In this document: positions 48,735 to 58,828 of the stretch, one piece after another
Position numbering within the stretch: position 1 is the stretch's first letter
How the letters are laid out: each line of letters starts with the position of its first letter
Source of the DNA: Apostichopus japonicus
Lineage: Eukaryota; Echinodermata; Holothuroidea; Aspidochirotida; Stichopodidae
Assembly: GCF_037975245.1 (NCBI RefSeq)
Contig: NC_092565.1
Location: forward strand, 9,656,499-9,720,498
Length of the DNA: 64,000 nucleotides
Direction of reading: 5' to 3'
Made by a program: the position numbers and the translations under genes
The notes under the pieces: model-generated
What the model saw: only the letters and a program-made list of their open reading frames with translations
What the model was told of the DNA's origin: nothing
Databases searched by the model: none

Positions 48735-49195
48735 AATGCCTCTTTACAAACGATCCAGAACACGGCCTATTGGAGTCGTCCGTAGGGCAAACAGGTTTAC
48801 CCCCATCACTCCTATACTGGAAGAACTACACTGGTTACCAATAAGACCCCGTATCGCCTACAAAATCCCCATTCTAGCTTTTCGTGCCATTAAAACTGGT
48901 ACCCCAACCTAACTTAATTTTTCACTTACATCAGCAAGCTAAATGTAGACCAATACGTTTGCATTATCAATGTCAACTTCAGGTTCCAATGTCATGTACA
49001 ACAAGATCGTTCCGTGATCGTAGCTTTCTAAATCCTCCCGGTTGAACTTACGTATTTGGATTCTATTATTCTATTCAGGCGCTGTCTTGAAAGTTTTCTT
49101 TTCTCTCAGCTCTATTTAATATTTGCACCTTCAGCACCCGTAAAGCGAATTGTTGGAGTCTGCGCTATATAAGACTAGCTATTATTATTATCATC
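48735..49195 (+). mobile_element. CR1/L2-like LINE 3' end
   Basis: Translation contains PITPILEELHWLPIRPRIAY and AFRAIKTGTPT, then after frame breaks TRSFRDRSFLNPPG. These are the LINE C-terminal motifs also seen at 44925-45175. The 3' end GCGCTATATAAGACTAGC with a TATTATTATTATC tail is typical. Stops and shifts show it is dead. It ends about 190 bp from the 3' end of the minus-strand gene. Confidence 0.8.
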
Positions 49196-49383
49196 ACTAT
49201 TTATCACTAATGTTACCATCAATGTTACATTTTCTGGATTCATATTTACATCACAGTAAGCCACACCTGCATAGATCCCAACATTGTTGGCAAAAGTGTC
49301 TGATTTTATAAATGATGGCCTTTCACAAAGTTCATGTTTAAGTTACAAATTTATGGAGAACTAACGGTGGTTGTTTACTTGTC

Positions 49384-49666
49384 TCAGAAGATGTCATCCA
49401 GAAAGGACATATCTGGCTCGGTCTTCTTCTGCGAGGCTTTGGTCGTCATGGATGTCTCGTGTTTGGCGTCTCTAGATGTTTCTCCTGACAGGGGGGACAC
49501 GAAGGACTCTCGCAGCAAAGAGGAAGATGACACTTGATCGACGTCACCGAGTCTTCTGTTCTGCGTCTTCTTCATCGATGGTGACAATTCAGAGGAAAAC
49601 AAAGTGCAGTCATCCATCTCAAGAGAATCGATGGACCAAGCGTCTAGCAAGTCTCCTCTACGCTTT
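49384..49666 (-). CDS. Unrecognised gene, terminal exon
   Basis: Acceptor GAATTATAG. The first base completes Arg, then KRRGDLLDAWSIDSLEMDD leads into a Ser-rich stretch and a C-terminus SFLDDIF with TGA at 49386-49384. Confidence 0.7.
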
Positions 49667-52600
49667 CTATAATTCAATACAGATCAAGAAAACTGATACC
49701 CATCTGCAAGTTTCAATTCAATTCATGTGAGAATTCCTGTTGCTACGTTTTACACCTTTTCATGATAATGCTACACTGAAATATTAATCAAAATCGAGTG
49801 ATTTCAATTATACTCTCAAGGTTAACGCCAGTAGCTGTAAAAGGTGCTTCCCTGCTTCCCAGCAAAGGTAAATAATAAATACCTGTTGGTCTTTGGTGGT
49901 GGCTTTCTAACAGCATTCTGGAAGAATAACTCGTCCAGTGAATTGCCATCACACGGAGAGTGGAGGCTGCCATCTTTCTTCTCACTTGCCACATCTTCAT
50001 CTTTCACATTTCTCTTTTCCATTTCTTTATCATTTCCATTACTCCTGCTAGCCAACACTGTATCTGTTTCTGTTGCCATAGCAGCAGATGAGATGTCATC
50101 CTTTGCCTTTTCCTCTGTGGGCGGAATACCTTTGTCCTAATTATGAGTATGATATATGAAGAGATTACTGTTGTTAGTATTGTAATAGCATCATAAAAAC
50201 GAGTGGGGGGGGGGGTCATCTGTTCGTAAACTAAATCATATCATCATGAGACATGAGAGATCTAGCATGTGTCAAGAAGTCCATTAGTCTAACATGTGAT
50301 TGCAAACATGGCTAAGATGTATGCTACATAATTATCATGGCAAAGATTTAATGGTATTCCAATACAACCAAATGTCTGTTCAGACAACCTTAATCTGCTG
50401 TGGAGGTTGTCCGGTGGTCTACTGGTTGTTCAAATTATATTATATAACTAAATAGGGCCTACCCTGGAATAGGTAAAAATGATAAATTGCTAACATTCCC
50501 CCCAAAGCTGGTGTTCTATTCACCAACCTACACATCTCTCCTACAGTCTAACATCCTACAGTGACACACTGGTGATTTTCATTTTACTACATTTTCCGGA
50601 CAACCAAATTTGCTGTTTGGACAACCAAAAACATAAAGGCCTGCTTGTCCGAGGAACAACCAGAAAAAAATTATGAAAAATTGGGGATGGTCATAACACA
50701 TGTATGATGTAATAACATGTAATCATATGATTATGCAAATGATTTAGCTATAGTGTTATTAGGGATAGTCAATTAGTCTGTGTTATCACATTATGCAACC
50801 AAACGAATGGTTTAGATGTATACTACATGGTATTATTCAATGTCATCTCATGAAATGTTATGACCAAGTACATGATTTAGCTAGAGAATTATTAGGGGTA
50901 GTGTCACCCGGCTGTTGATAATAATAACAAGACAACATGATGTAAAAGTTCACTGACGAACACGTCGATGTGATAACTTTGGAGCCTTGATAACATCTGA
51001 CTAGATATACCACACAGACTCATGTGTCTATGAGCTAGGCTTAAATTACAAAAAAATGGTTACGAACAAAGGACCACCAGACCTGTGTCCTAGAAATACT
51101 GCTGACGACCCTAAGCTGTGATAGTGGTCCATTAGTATGTGTAGTTACATGTCATTACATATTCAAACAAATGATTTATATGCATAAAATCAAGAACTGG
51201 ACATTATCCAATGTAATCTTAATGACTAAGCTTAACAGTGATTCTGGTATAGAATATGTTAGGAGGTTGGCAGTGTCCTGTGTAATAATATGTGATTATG
51301 TAATAAAAGAAACAGTTTCAAAAATATATGAGTGAAGAAGTGTCCATTATCCACATGTAATCATATGTAATCATAATGACCAAGCATGTGTTTCAGGTAT
51401 GGAATACGTTAGGAGGTTGGCAGTATCCAGTGTAATAATATGTGATTACGTAATAAAAGAAACAGTTTCAAAAATATATGAGTGAAGAAGTGTCCATTAT
51501 CCACATGTAATCATATGTAATCATAATGACCAAGCATGTGTTTCGGGTATGGAATATATTAGGAGGTTGGCAGTGTCCTGTGTAATAATATGTGATTACG
51601 TAATAAAAGAAACAGTTTCAAAAATATATGAGTGAAGAAGTGTCCATTATGCACATGAAATCATATGTAATCATAATGACCAAGCATGTGTTTCAGGTAT
51701 GGAATACGTTAGGAGGTTGGCAGTGTCCTGTGTAATAATATGTGATTACGTAATAAAAGAAACAGTTTCAAAAATATATGAGTGAAGAAGTGTCCATTAT
51801 CCACATGTAAACATATGTAATCATAATGACCAAGCATGTGTTTCAGGTATGGAATACGTTAGGAGGTTGGCAGTATCCAGTGTAATAATATGTGATTACG
51901 TAATAAAAGAAACAGTTTCAAAAATATATGAGTGAAGAAGTGTCCATTATCCACATGTAATCATATGTAATCATAATGACCAAGCATGTGTTTCGGGTAT
52001 GGAATATATTAGGAGGTTGGCAGTGTCCTGTGTAATAATATGTGATTACGTAATAAAGGAAACAGTTTCAAAAATATATGAGTGAAGAAGTGTCCATTAT
52101 GCACATGAAATCATATGTAATCATAATGACCAAGCATGTGTTTTAGGTATAGAATATGTTAGGAGGTTGGCAGTATCCTGTGTAATAATATGTGATTACA
52201 TAATAAAACAAGCAGTTTCAAATATATGAGAGAAGAAGTGTCCATTATCCACATGTAATCATATGTAATCATAATGACCAAGCATGTGTTTCAGGTATGG
52301 AATACGTTAGGAGGTTGGCAGTATCCAGTGTAATAATATGTGATTACGTAATAAAAGAAACAGTTTCAAAAATATATGAGTGAAGAAGTGTCCATTATCC
52401 ACATGTAATCATATGTAATCATAATGACCAAGCATGTGTTTCGGGTATGGAATATATTAGGAGGTTGGCAGTACCCTGTGTAATAATATGTGATTACATA
52501 AAAAAATAAACAGTTTCAAAGTTATATGAGTGATGAAGTGTCCATTATGCACATGTAATCATAATGACCAAGCATGTGTTTCAGGTATGGAATATGTTAG

Positions 52601-54251
52601 GAGGTTGGCAGTACCCTGTGTGATTACATGTGTGATTATATGTGATTACATAATAAAATAAACAGTTTCAAAGTTATATGAGTGAAGAAGTGTCCATTAT
52701 ATTCATGTAATCATATGTAATCATAATGACCAAGCATGCAAGTGTTTCAGGTATGGAATATGTTAGGAGGTTGGCAGTATCCTGTGTAATAATATGTGAT
52801 TACGTAATAAAACAAACAGTTTCAAAAATATAGGAGTGATGAAGTGTCCATTATCCACATGTAATCTTATGTAATCATAATGACCAAGCATTTGTTTCAA
52901 GTATGGAATATGTTAGGAGGTTGACAGTATCCTGTGTAATAATATGTGATTACATAATAAAATAAACAGTTTCAAAGTTATTTGAGTGAAGAAGTGTCCA
53001 TTATGCACATGTAATCATATGAAATCATAATGACCAAGCATGTGTTTCAGGTATGGAATATGTTAGGAGGTTGGCAGTATTCTGTGAAATAAATATGTGA
53101 TTACTGGAAGTTTATGGAACATGTCAAAAAGTTCCACACTTCTTCAAAATGATAAGAGGTTTATTAACTATTCATATAGTTTGGTTTATTACAGCTTATT
53201 ACATTTCCCTCTGTCTTGAAATATTGGTTTCTGACCAGCAGCTTTGGATAAGAAATGTTTAGTTGAAAATTATATCACACTTCCCAAGGCTGATATGGAA
53301 CTTCCAAGGCTAGTAGATTGAGCTCATGACTGGCTTTTTCGAATGTCACTTGTTAAAAAGTCAAGAACTAGAAAATAATGTCATTGGTTGGTCTTTACAA
53401 ATTTTAAAGAAAAAAAAAGAAGAAATATCAAAACTCTGCTGCTTCCGGTAATCCTCTCCTTTCTTCATTCAATGGAATGAAATGTCTCACCTTGGGGAGG
53501 AGACCAACAGCCGTTCGTCTCAACTCATCGATGTTCATCAGATATATCGTTCTGGGCAGCGAGGAGCTCAATGATCTTTAAATAAATGGGGGGGGGGGGA
53601 AATTGTTGAATATGTTAAGTTCACATCCAGTGATTATGACATATATAAAAACCATCGTTATGTTAATAATTAATGCACAACACATTCCTAGTGAGGAGCA
53701 ACGTTTAGTTAATGTTTATGAAACCTGGAATACACGGTACGTTTGCGGGTGCGCAAATGTTCCAAATATATCACATTACAAAGACTCATCACCCTGTAGA
53801 AACAGATCAAAACTTGGAGAATAGAAGCTTTCAGAAGAAAATCAGCACAGACCATCAAAGTGAGTAGACTTTGCTCAAGCGGATCAAGGTATATTCATTA
53901 TTCTCCCATGTCCATGATTACTTTGGTAAATAGGTCAGTCTTTGAATCTGGTGCATACTTATTTCAACTGTGGAAATCAGGTCAAAATTTCAACAGGAAA
54001 CAAACCCTAGCTTTCGTTGGTAACATAAGTATTTCTGGTACGATTTTGATGCATGCTAAATATCCTGCATGTGGATTTACAAGTAATATTAATAATATTA
54101 ATACGTACAGAACTTAATTAAAACAATGATTAATACCGAAACTGAACAAATCTTCTTTCCTCTCTGACAGAACAGCTAAGTAAACTTACCCAGTACCCTT
54201 TAAAGGTGATGCCTTGCCCCTCACTTTCTTCCTAAACTTCTTTGAAAACAT
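49384..54251 (-). CDS. Unrecognised 227-residue basic, low-complexity protein (four exons)
   Basis: Four exons on the minus strand (54251-54190, 53575-53491, 50136-49883, 49666-49384) join in frame with AG/GT boundaries: 684 nt, ATG to TGA. I do not recognise the family. The N-terminus is strongly basic (MFSKKFRKKVRGK). Exon 2 encodes SLSSSLPRTIYLMNIDELRR. The middle is Lys/Glu/Asp-rich with NSLDELFFQNAVRKPPPKTN, the junction of exons 3 and 4 encodes NRKRRGDLLDAW (a possible nuclear localisation signal), a Ser-rich region follows, and the protein ends SFLDDIF. No signal peptide, membrane segment or enzyme motif is visible. The likely location is nuclear, by inference from the basic clusters only. 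The start was chosen because the sequence just upstream looks like 5' UTR preceded by an acceptor-like TTTTTACTGCAG. A 150-bp tandem array fills intron 2. Confidence 0.65.
49883..50136 (-). CDS. Unrecognised gene, coding exon 3
   Basis: Acceptor ATAATTAG, donor GTATTT. 254 bp beginning DKGIPPTEEKAKDD and ending KPPPKTN plus AG of an Arg codon. Many charged residues and no hydrophobic core pattern, suggesting disorder. Confidence 0.7.
50137..53490 (-). other. Intron 2 of the unrecognised gene
   Basis: Mostly a 150-bp tandem array (about 51240-53105), with degenerate related sequence back to about 50690. No exon seen. Confidence 0.65.
51240..53105. repeat. 150-bp minisatellite with three-unit higher-order period
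   Basis: The phrase TTTC(A/G)GGTATGGAATA starts at 51391, 51541, 51691, 51841, 51991, 52141 (as TTTTAGG), 52289 and 52439, i.e. 150-bp steps. The following GTTAGGAGGTTGGCAGT and ATATGTGATTACGTAAT are shared by all units. Copies become diverged and uneven after about 52500. Confidence 0.95.
53491..53575 (-). CDS. Unrecognised gene, coding exon 2
   Basis: Acceptor TTTATTTAAAG, donor GTGAGA. 85 bp; the first base completes Gly, then 28 codons run to GLLPK, ending in phase 0. Confidence 0.65.
54190..54251 (-). CDS. Unrecognised gene, coding exon 1
   Basis: ATG at 54251-54249, donor GTAAGT. Encodes MFSKKFRKKVRGKASPLKGT and leaves two bases (GG) of a Gly codon. The upstream acceptor-like site near 54312 suggests an earlier 5' UTR exon. 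Confidence 0.6.
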
Positions 54252-55079
54252 TCTGAATATCAATTTGGGCCTTCTGTTGCTCCCAGGCTTACCTCACCGA
54301 CACATGTATCAACTGCAGTAAAAACACAAACAAAAATGTTGATCATTATCATTTTCATTGCTCTCCGTTTTTGCACAAGGCAATGTTATAACATATAGAA
54401 TGATTGTTTCATTGTTTTTGGTATATACTGTTCCTGGTGAAAGTAAAGGTTGCTGCTTATTCGTCAAATTTCATTGAATAACCTAGTTCTTGCTTAATAT
54501 TCTGCCGATCACAGTCGGTGAGCTAGCTAATAGTTGCGTCAAGCCTTGGAGGAAAATATTTACGTCTAGATGCATTCCACAGTCCAACAAGTGAAATCAG
54601 CAAAAAAATTCACAACTTCAAACTGTGCTTTGTGTAGCGTAGTGCTTAGTAATCACAACTTAATCATCAAATCATGATCAGTGTCTTTGACAAATTATCA
54701 TCTGACATAAACTAGAGCACCAATGGTGCAGACCTTTTCGAGCTCAAAAAGATAAGACAATTCTTGAAGCTTCACAAGCACTCCTTCCCAACATTTTGGC
54801 TGGCTGCCTACATACCTCAGGCTCAAAGATTTCTAAGAATTGGCAAGTGCTGATTGGCTATAGGGCTCTCATGCTTACAGTTAAACAGTTAATAACAACT
54901 CCCAATCCTGCTTTAATTCCACTAACAGCCTCTGCAGAGCTTAACCACAAATGTAAACAAACACTGCAGAGAGTGGGAGACAAATTAAAGGAGCTTTGGA
55001 AAAAGGTGAAGGCTCAGATTTTTTTAAACAATGGGGATTAATTGTAATTAATTAACTTTTGACCAAAAATTATTAGGCA

Positions 55080-55681
55080 TCACCTTATTCATACACAATC
55101 CAACAATCATCAGTTCAACTTTGAATATGATCCATCAAAATCTTGAGGAGATTGAGATATTTGAAAATATTACAAAGAATGACCCCCGATGACCCCCTAA
55201 ATGACATTTGACCTCAATTTTCCGAACACCCCTCGTAACCCTCATCCCGAGGAACGTTGTGACCAAGTTTCATTATAACTGGCCATACACTGTACGAACG
55301 GAAGCAATTTGAAAATATAGGGCCGCGGCCCGGGCCACAAAAGACCCCTAGTTGATCTTTGATCTCAAATTCATGAACACCCTGAAGGTAAAACTTCCAT
55401 AGTACTATCGTGACAAACCCTCAACATTGTACCATGGAATCTGTAGGAGAAGAAGCATTTTGCGTTTTTCCACAAAATGGCCCATTACGGCCAACAGGTG
55501 ACCTTTGACCCCAAATTTCGGACCATTTCTGATGGCCCTATACCCAATGGTCCTTGTGTCCAAGTTTCATGAAATTCCATCAAACACTGTGTGAGTGGGA
55601 GCGGTTTTACCAATTGTTGACGGATAGAGTGATAGATGCCGCACTGTAACAATAGCTCACACCAGCATGCTGGTATGAGCT
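55080..55681 (+). repeat. Interspersed repeat with palindromic end
   Basis: Contains two to three related segments with the phrases TGACC(A)AGTTTCAT and CACTGT(A/G)CGAACGGAAGC or GTGTGAGTGGGAGCGG, plus a near-DR1 TGACCTTTGACCC at 55499-55511. It ends in a 28-nt near-perfect palindrome at 654-681 of the 55-kb block (55654-55681, AGCTCA...TGAGCT) followed by an A-run. Family name unknown to me. Confidence 0.55.
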
Positions 55682-56712
55682 AAAAAATCATCAAGATCTC
55701 AATGAGAAAAGTTTCTCTGTGTACAGTATTCCATCACAGATTGCAGAAGCATAAAAATACTTTAAAAAAACTGCCTGGCTCATGTACAGACAGGTTTTTA
55801 ACTTTCATTCAGTATTTCATTCATGATACTAAAAATTTATTGTTTAATAGCATTTTCACATGAAATTCACCTCTCTTCCTGTTATCCGAAAGATAGTGAT
55901 GTGGCAATGACTTACCCTGCTTTGTCTCACTGTGATATGTTCAATAAGCACTATTGCAATGCTAAATTTTCTGGATGCTAGTTTTAAATAAGCCTCTTTG
56001 CAATGTTTTCTTAACTTCTGGTCATATAAACAAGCAAGAGTGCCTAGCCTAATGACACCAGTTTTTATGGCATAAAACAATCATAGCTAATTGTGGTTCA
56101 AGTTTTGATGTATATCCATATAAGCTCAGATATGGGAACAAGAATCAACCCTGAAACTGAAAGTCTTTAGGATGATGTAGGATATAACAAGTAACCAAGT
56201 AAAAAATAAACCAACACATTACACATGCTGCATGCAACCTATAGTATTTACAGACCGTACACCCAAAGGGTACAAGAATATAGGGGAACAAGTACAGTAT
56301 GTAGTTCAGTTTCAATTTGAACTGAATTGGTCAGGAAATATTACACCCTTAACACTGAAACATCGATGAGTATCGGACTACTTACTAAACAGGATGAGAG
56401 AGAAAAAGTGAAAGAAAAGCAAACAGCTAGGACTTTATTAGAAATTACAAAACAGGATGAGAGGCCAGAGATAACCAATATTTACAGAAAGGTCACCTTT
56501 CAAACTATGTCTAGCTAGTTGTATCGGTTTCAGTTATTCTCCGCACACGGTACACTTCCACTGATTACTTTTCGCTGAAATTTTCTTGTGCGGAAAACAA
56601 TTATTTTTTACATATACTGTATGTACACTAGGTCTTTCTTCAATTTTAGGAAACCAAATCCAGGATGATGAAAATAACATGGGAAAGTATCAAAGAAAGT
56701 TGAGAAGGATAG

Positions 56713-57388
56713 TTAAAGGCATTGAAGACTCGCCCCAAACCGCGTGCTGCGCTCTGAAAAAGTTAAAGGCATTGAAGGCTCGCTCCAAATCGCATGCGGC
56801 CATCTGAAAAAGTTAACTTTCCGTTTCTTGCAAGTGACGTTTTGTTTGTGTCGCTACAAAATGCAGATAGTACAGTAATGAAATGTGATACCTTGTTATC
56901 TTTAGCTGGACCTGAGATGTCCATCGCTGTATTGTTTGTACACTGTGCTGTGGGTATTGACCGCACAGCTGTACTGACTATATACACTAGTGTCTAATTA
57001 CTGATGGTAGCAAGCTGTGTGTGTGTAATTTCTGCAATCGATGGTGGAATCTAACACTTCTGTTACACCTCATCCGAAACTAGGTCAGATTACCGGCATT
57101 AGACGTTCCTTTTTGCGCGAATCTTCACACCCTTTAACTTTCGTTTTTTTGTTATCTTCGATCTAGACCAGAGATGTCCACGCTGCTATGTACACTGTGT
57201 TGTGGGTATTGACCGTAGCTGTATGTATTGACTGTACACTATTGTCTATAATTGCCGACGGGAGCAAGCTGTGTGTGTATTTTCTGGGATCAATGGTGGT
57301 GTCTAACACTTCTGTAACACCTCATTTGAAACTAGGTCAGATTACCGGCATGAGACGTTTCTTTTTCGCGAGTCTTCACACCCTTTAA
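56713..57388 (+). mobile_element. Composite TTAA MITE, tandem and nested copies
   Basis: Related to the element at 2341-2675. The left terminus TTAAAGGCATTGAAG appears at 56713 and again exactly 50 bp later at 56763. The right terminus CACACCCTTTAA occurs internally (to 57137) and again at the outer end (57385-57388). The second internal copy lacks about 100 bp of its left end. Confidence 0.8.
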
Positions 57389-57795
57389 GTTGCTTACAAT
57401 TTTCTGGAGGCATGGGTGTGTGTAATTAGGGATTACTGTACGTGAATAACAAGAAGGCGGTTGCTGTAAAAGGCAAATGGAGGCCACTAATCATGGAATA
57501 AGTATTAAAATACAGTTCGCATAATAAGGATGAAACTTAGCAAGACCAAATTATTCCATACAGCAGCTCAATATCACCTTTTTTGCGACATATTGAAAAC
57601 TACAGCCAAATAGGGTGGAGCTCTTTAACTAAAATTAATCATCACCGCCACTTGTACTGAATCATCAATCCTCTTTCCAACATAATCTATATCCCGGGAA
57701 TCTAGTCATGGAGCCAAATTCTATCCTGCTCCAGCCAAATTCTATCCTCCTCCATCCTCCTAAATCATTTCAATGCAGTCAGTATTGCGAAGTTC

Positions 57796-58008
57796 GGAAT
57801 ACCGCGAAGTTCGGACACCCCTAAGAAATACATGGTTTCACCATGACATTCTACAAGCAAGAGCCAATTTCACGAAAAACTATGAAGCTACAGTTATTTT
57901 CTCTCCAAAATGACCCATGCTCAAGTATGTACTTACATATTTGTCAATAAAAGGAAGTTATAGTTGTGGGGTGTTTTAAGGCTTAGGTGTCTGAACTTCG
58001 CAGTGTCC
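57796..58008. mobile_element. Inverted-repeat element (MITE candidate)
   Basis: GCGAAGTTCGGACACCCCTA at 57804 and the inverse CTTAGGTGTCTGAACTTCGC at 57982-58001 form a TIR of about 20 bp with one substitution and a 2-bp indel. An extra partial copy GCGAAGTTCGGAAT lies just outside on the left at 57787. No clear target duplication and no ORF. Confidence 0.6.
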
Positions 58009-58536
58009 AATGCTACCTAATAAGTTCGGTAAGCCATTCTGTGATTCCAAAACAGATATTTTCCACTGGGAAACTTTGTTTTCCGTTGACAAATTTGGTG
58101 TGTGAAAAGCACCGTTTTAAGTCAGCAGAAAGTACCATGTGCGGACAATAACGGTGACCAGTTGTGTCCATAGTTTCTTTTTCATTACCCAACACACATT
58201 TAGCCAGTATAGGTCTAGAACTAAGCTAGTGGGTAGGTTTTGGGCTAAGATTATATTAGCACGTGCGTTCCTATAACCTGATGTTAGACTGAGCTAAAAA
58301 GTTTCGCATATCCGAGTCAATATCACTGTATCAGTGTAACAATAAAAAAAAACAGAACCTATTTGAGAAATGCAATGCTTAAGATGGGAATTCGTTTCAT
58401 TAACCAAGTTATACTAACGTGAAAAGGGATAGTATCCAAGCGGCATGTACTCTCCTTACATGATAGCCGAATGTCAGGTGCACAGGCCTTAACAAATGTA
58501 AGCACTCAAATGTCAACACGCTATTCTGCTACAGAC

Positions 58537-58549
58537 AGGTCAAAGGTCA
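58537..58549 (+). promoter_or_regulatory. Perfect DR1 nuclear-receptor motif upstream of FHIP2A
   Basis: AGGTCAAAGGTCA, two AGGTCA half-sites spaced by one base, lies 235 bp upstream of the FHIP2A ATG. This is the consensus bound by HNF4 and RXR heterodimers. It is not in an obvious copy of the repeat family that carries the same motif elsewhere in the window. Whether it is bound is unknown. Confidence 0.4.
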
Positions 58550-58783
58550 CGACCAGCTGTAACCAAAATATTGCTCTGCCAACGTTTCAACCATTGCTTC
58601 AATGATACGACATGCATGATAATACACAGGATATGATGTGTGATAACATAGGCCTCAGTTTAGAACTATTACGTTTTGACTTGCCCTTTGTAGCTGCATG
58701 AGGCTCTGCCTTGGCCAAAAGCCGTGTTTACTCAAACTGTTTATCAGAATTACACAAATTAATGCAGCTTTCGCTTGAAAAAG

Positions 58784-58828
58784 ATGTTTAACAGATTCGC
58801 GGCCGCCCTTCATCAGGCGGTCGAAGCG
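58784..58828 (+). CDS. FHIP2A: FHIP2A coding exon 1
   Basis: Encodes [15 protein letters not shown], donor GTATGA, phase 0. It is too short to stand out as an ORF and was found from its match to the vertebrate N-terminus and splice position. The local sequence is G+C-rich (GCGGCCGCC), as at many promoters. Confidence 0.88.

Noticed and set aside
49334-50140. Plus-strand ORFs over the minus-strand gene
   Set aside because: They are antisense shadows of exons whose minus-strand frame splices cleanly.
51391-52450. TTTCAG|GTATGG in each 150-bp unit as recursive splice sites
   Set aside because: The host gene is on the minus strand, so these plus-strand motifs cannot serve its splicing; the pyrimidine tract is also weak.
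54291-54310. A 20-bp micro-exon between an AG and a GT upstream of the unrecognised gene's ATG
   Set aside because: It is equally well explained as the start of a 5' UTR exon continuing into the ATG; nothing in the sequence requires it.
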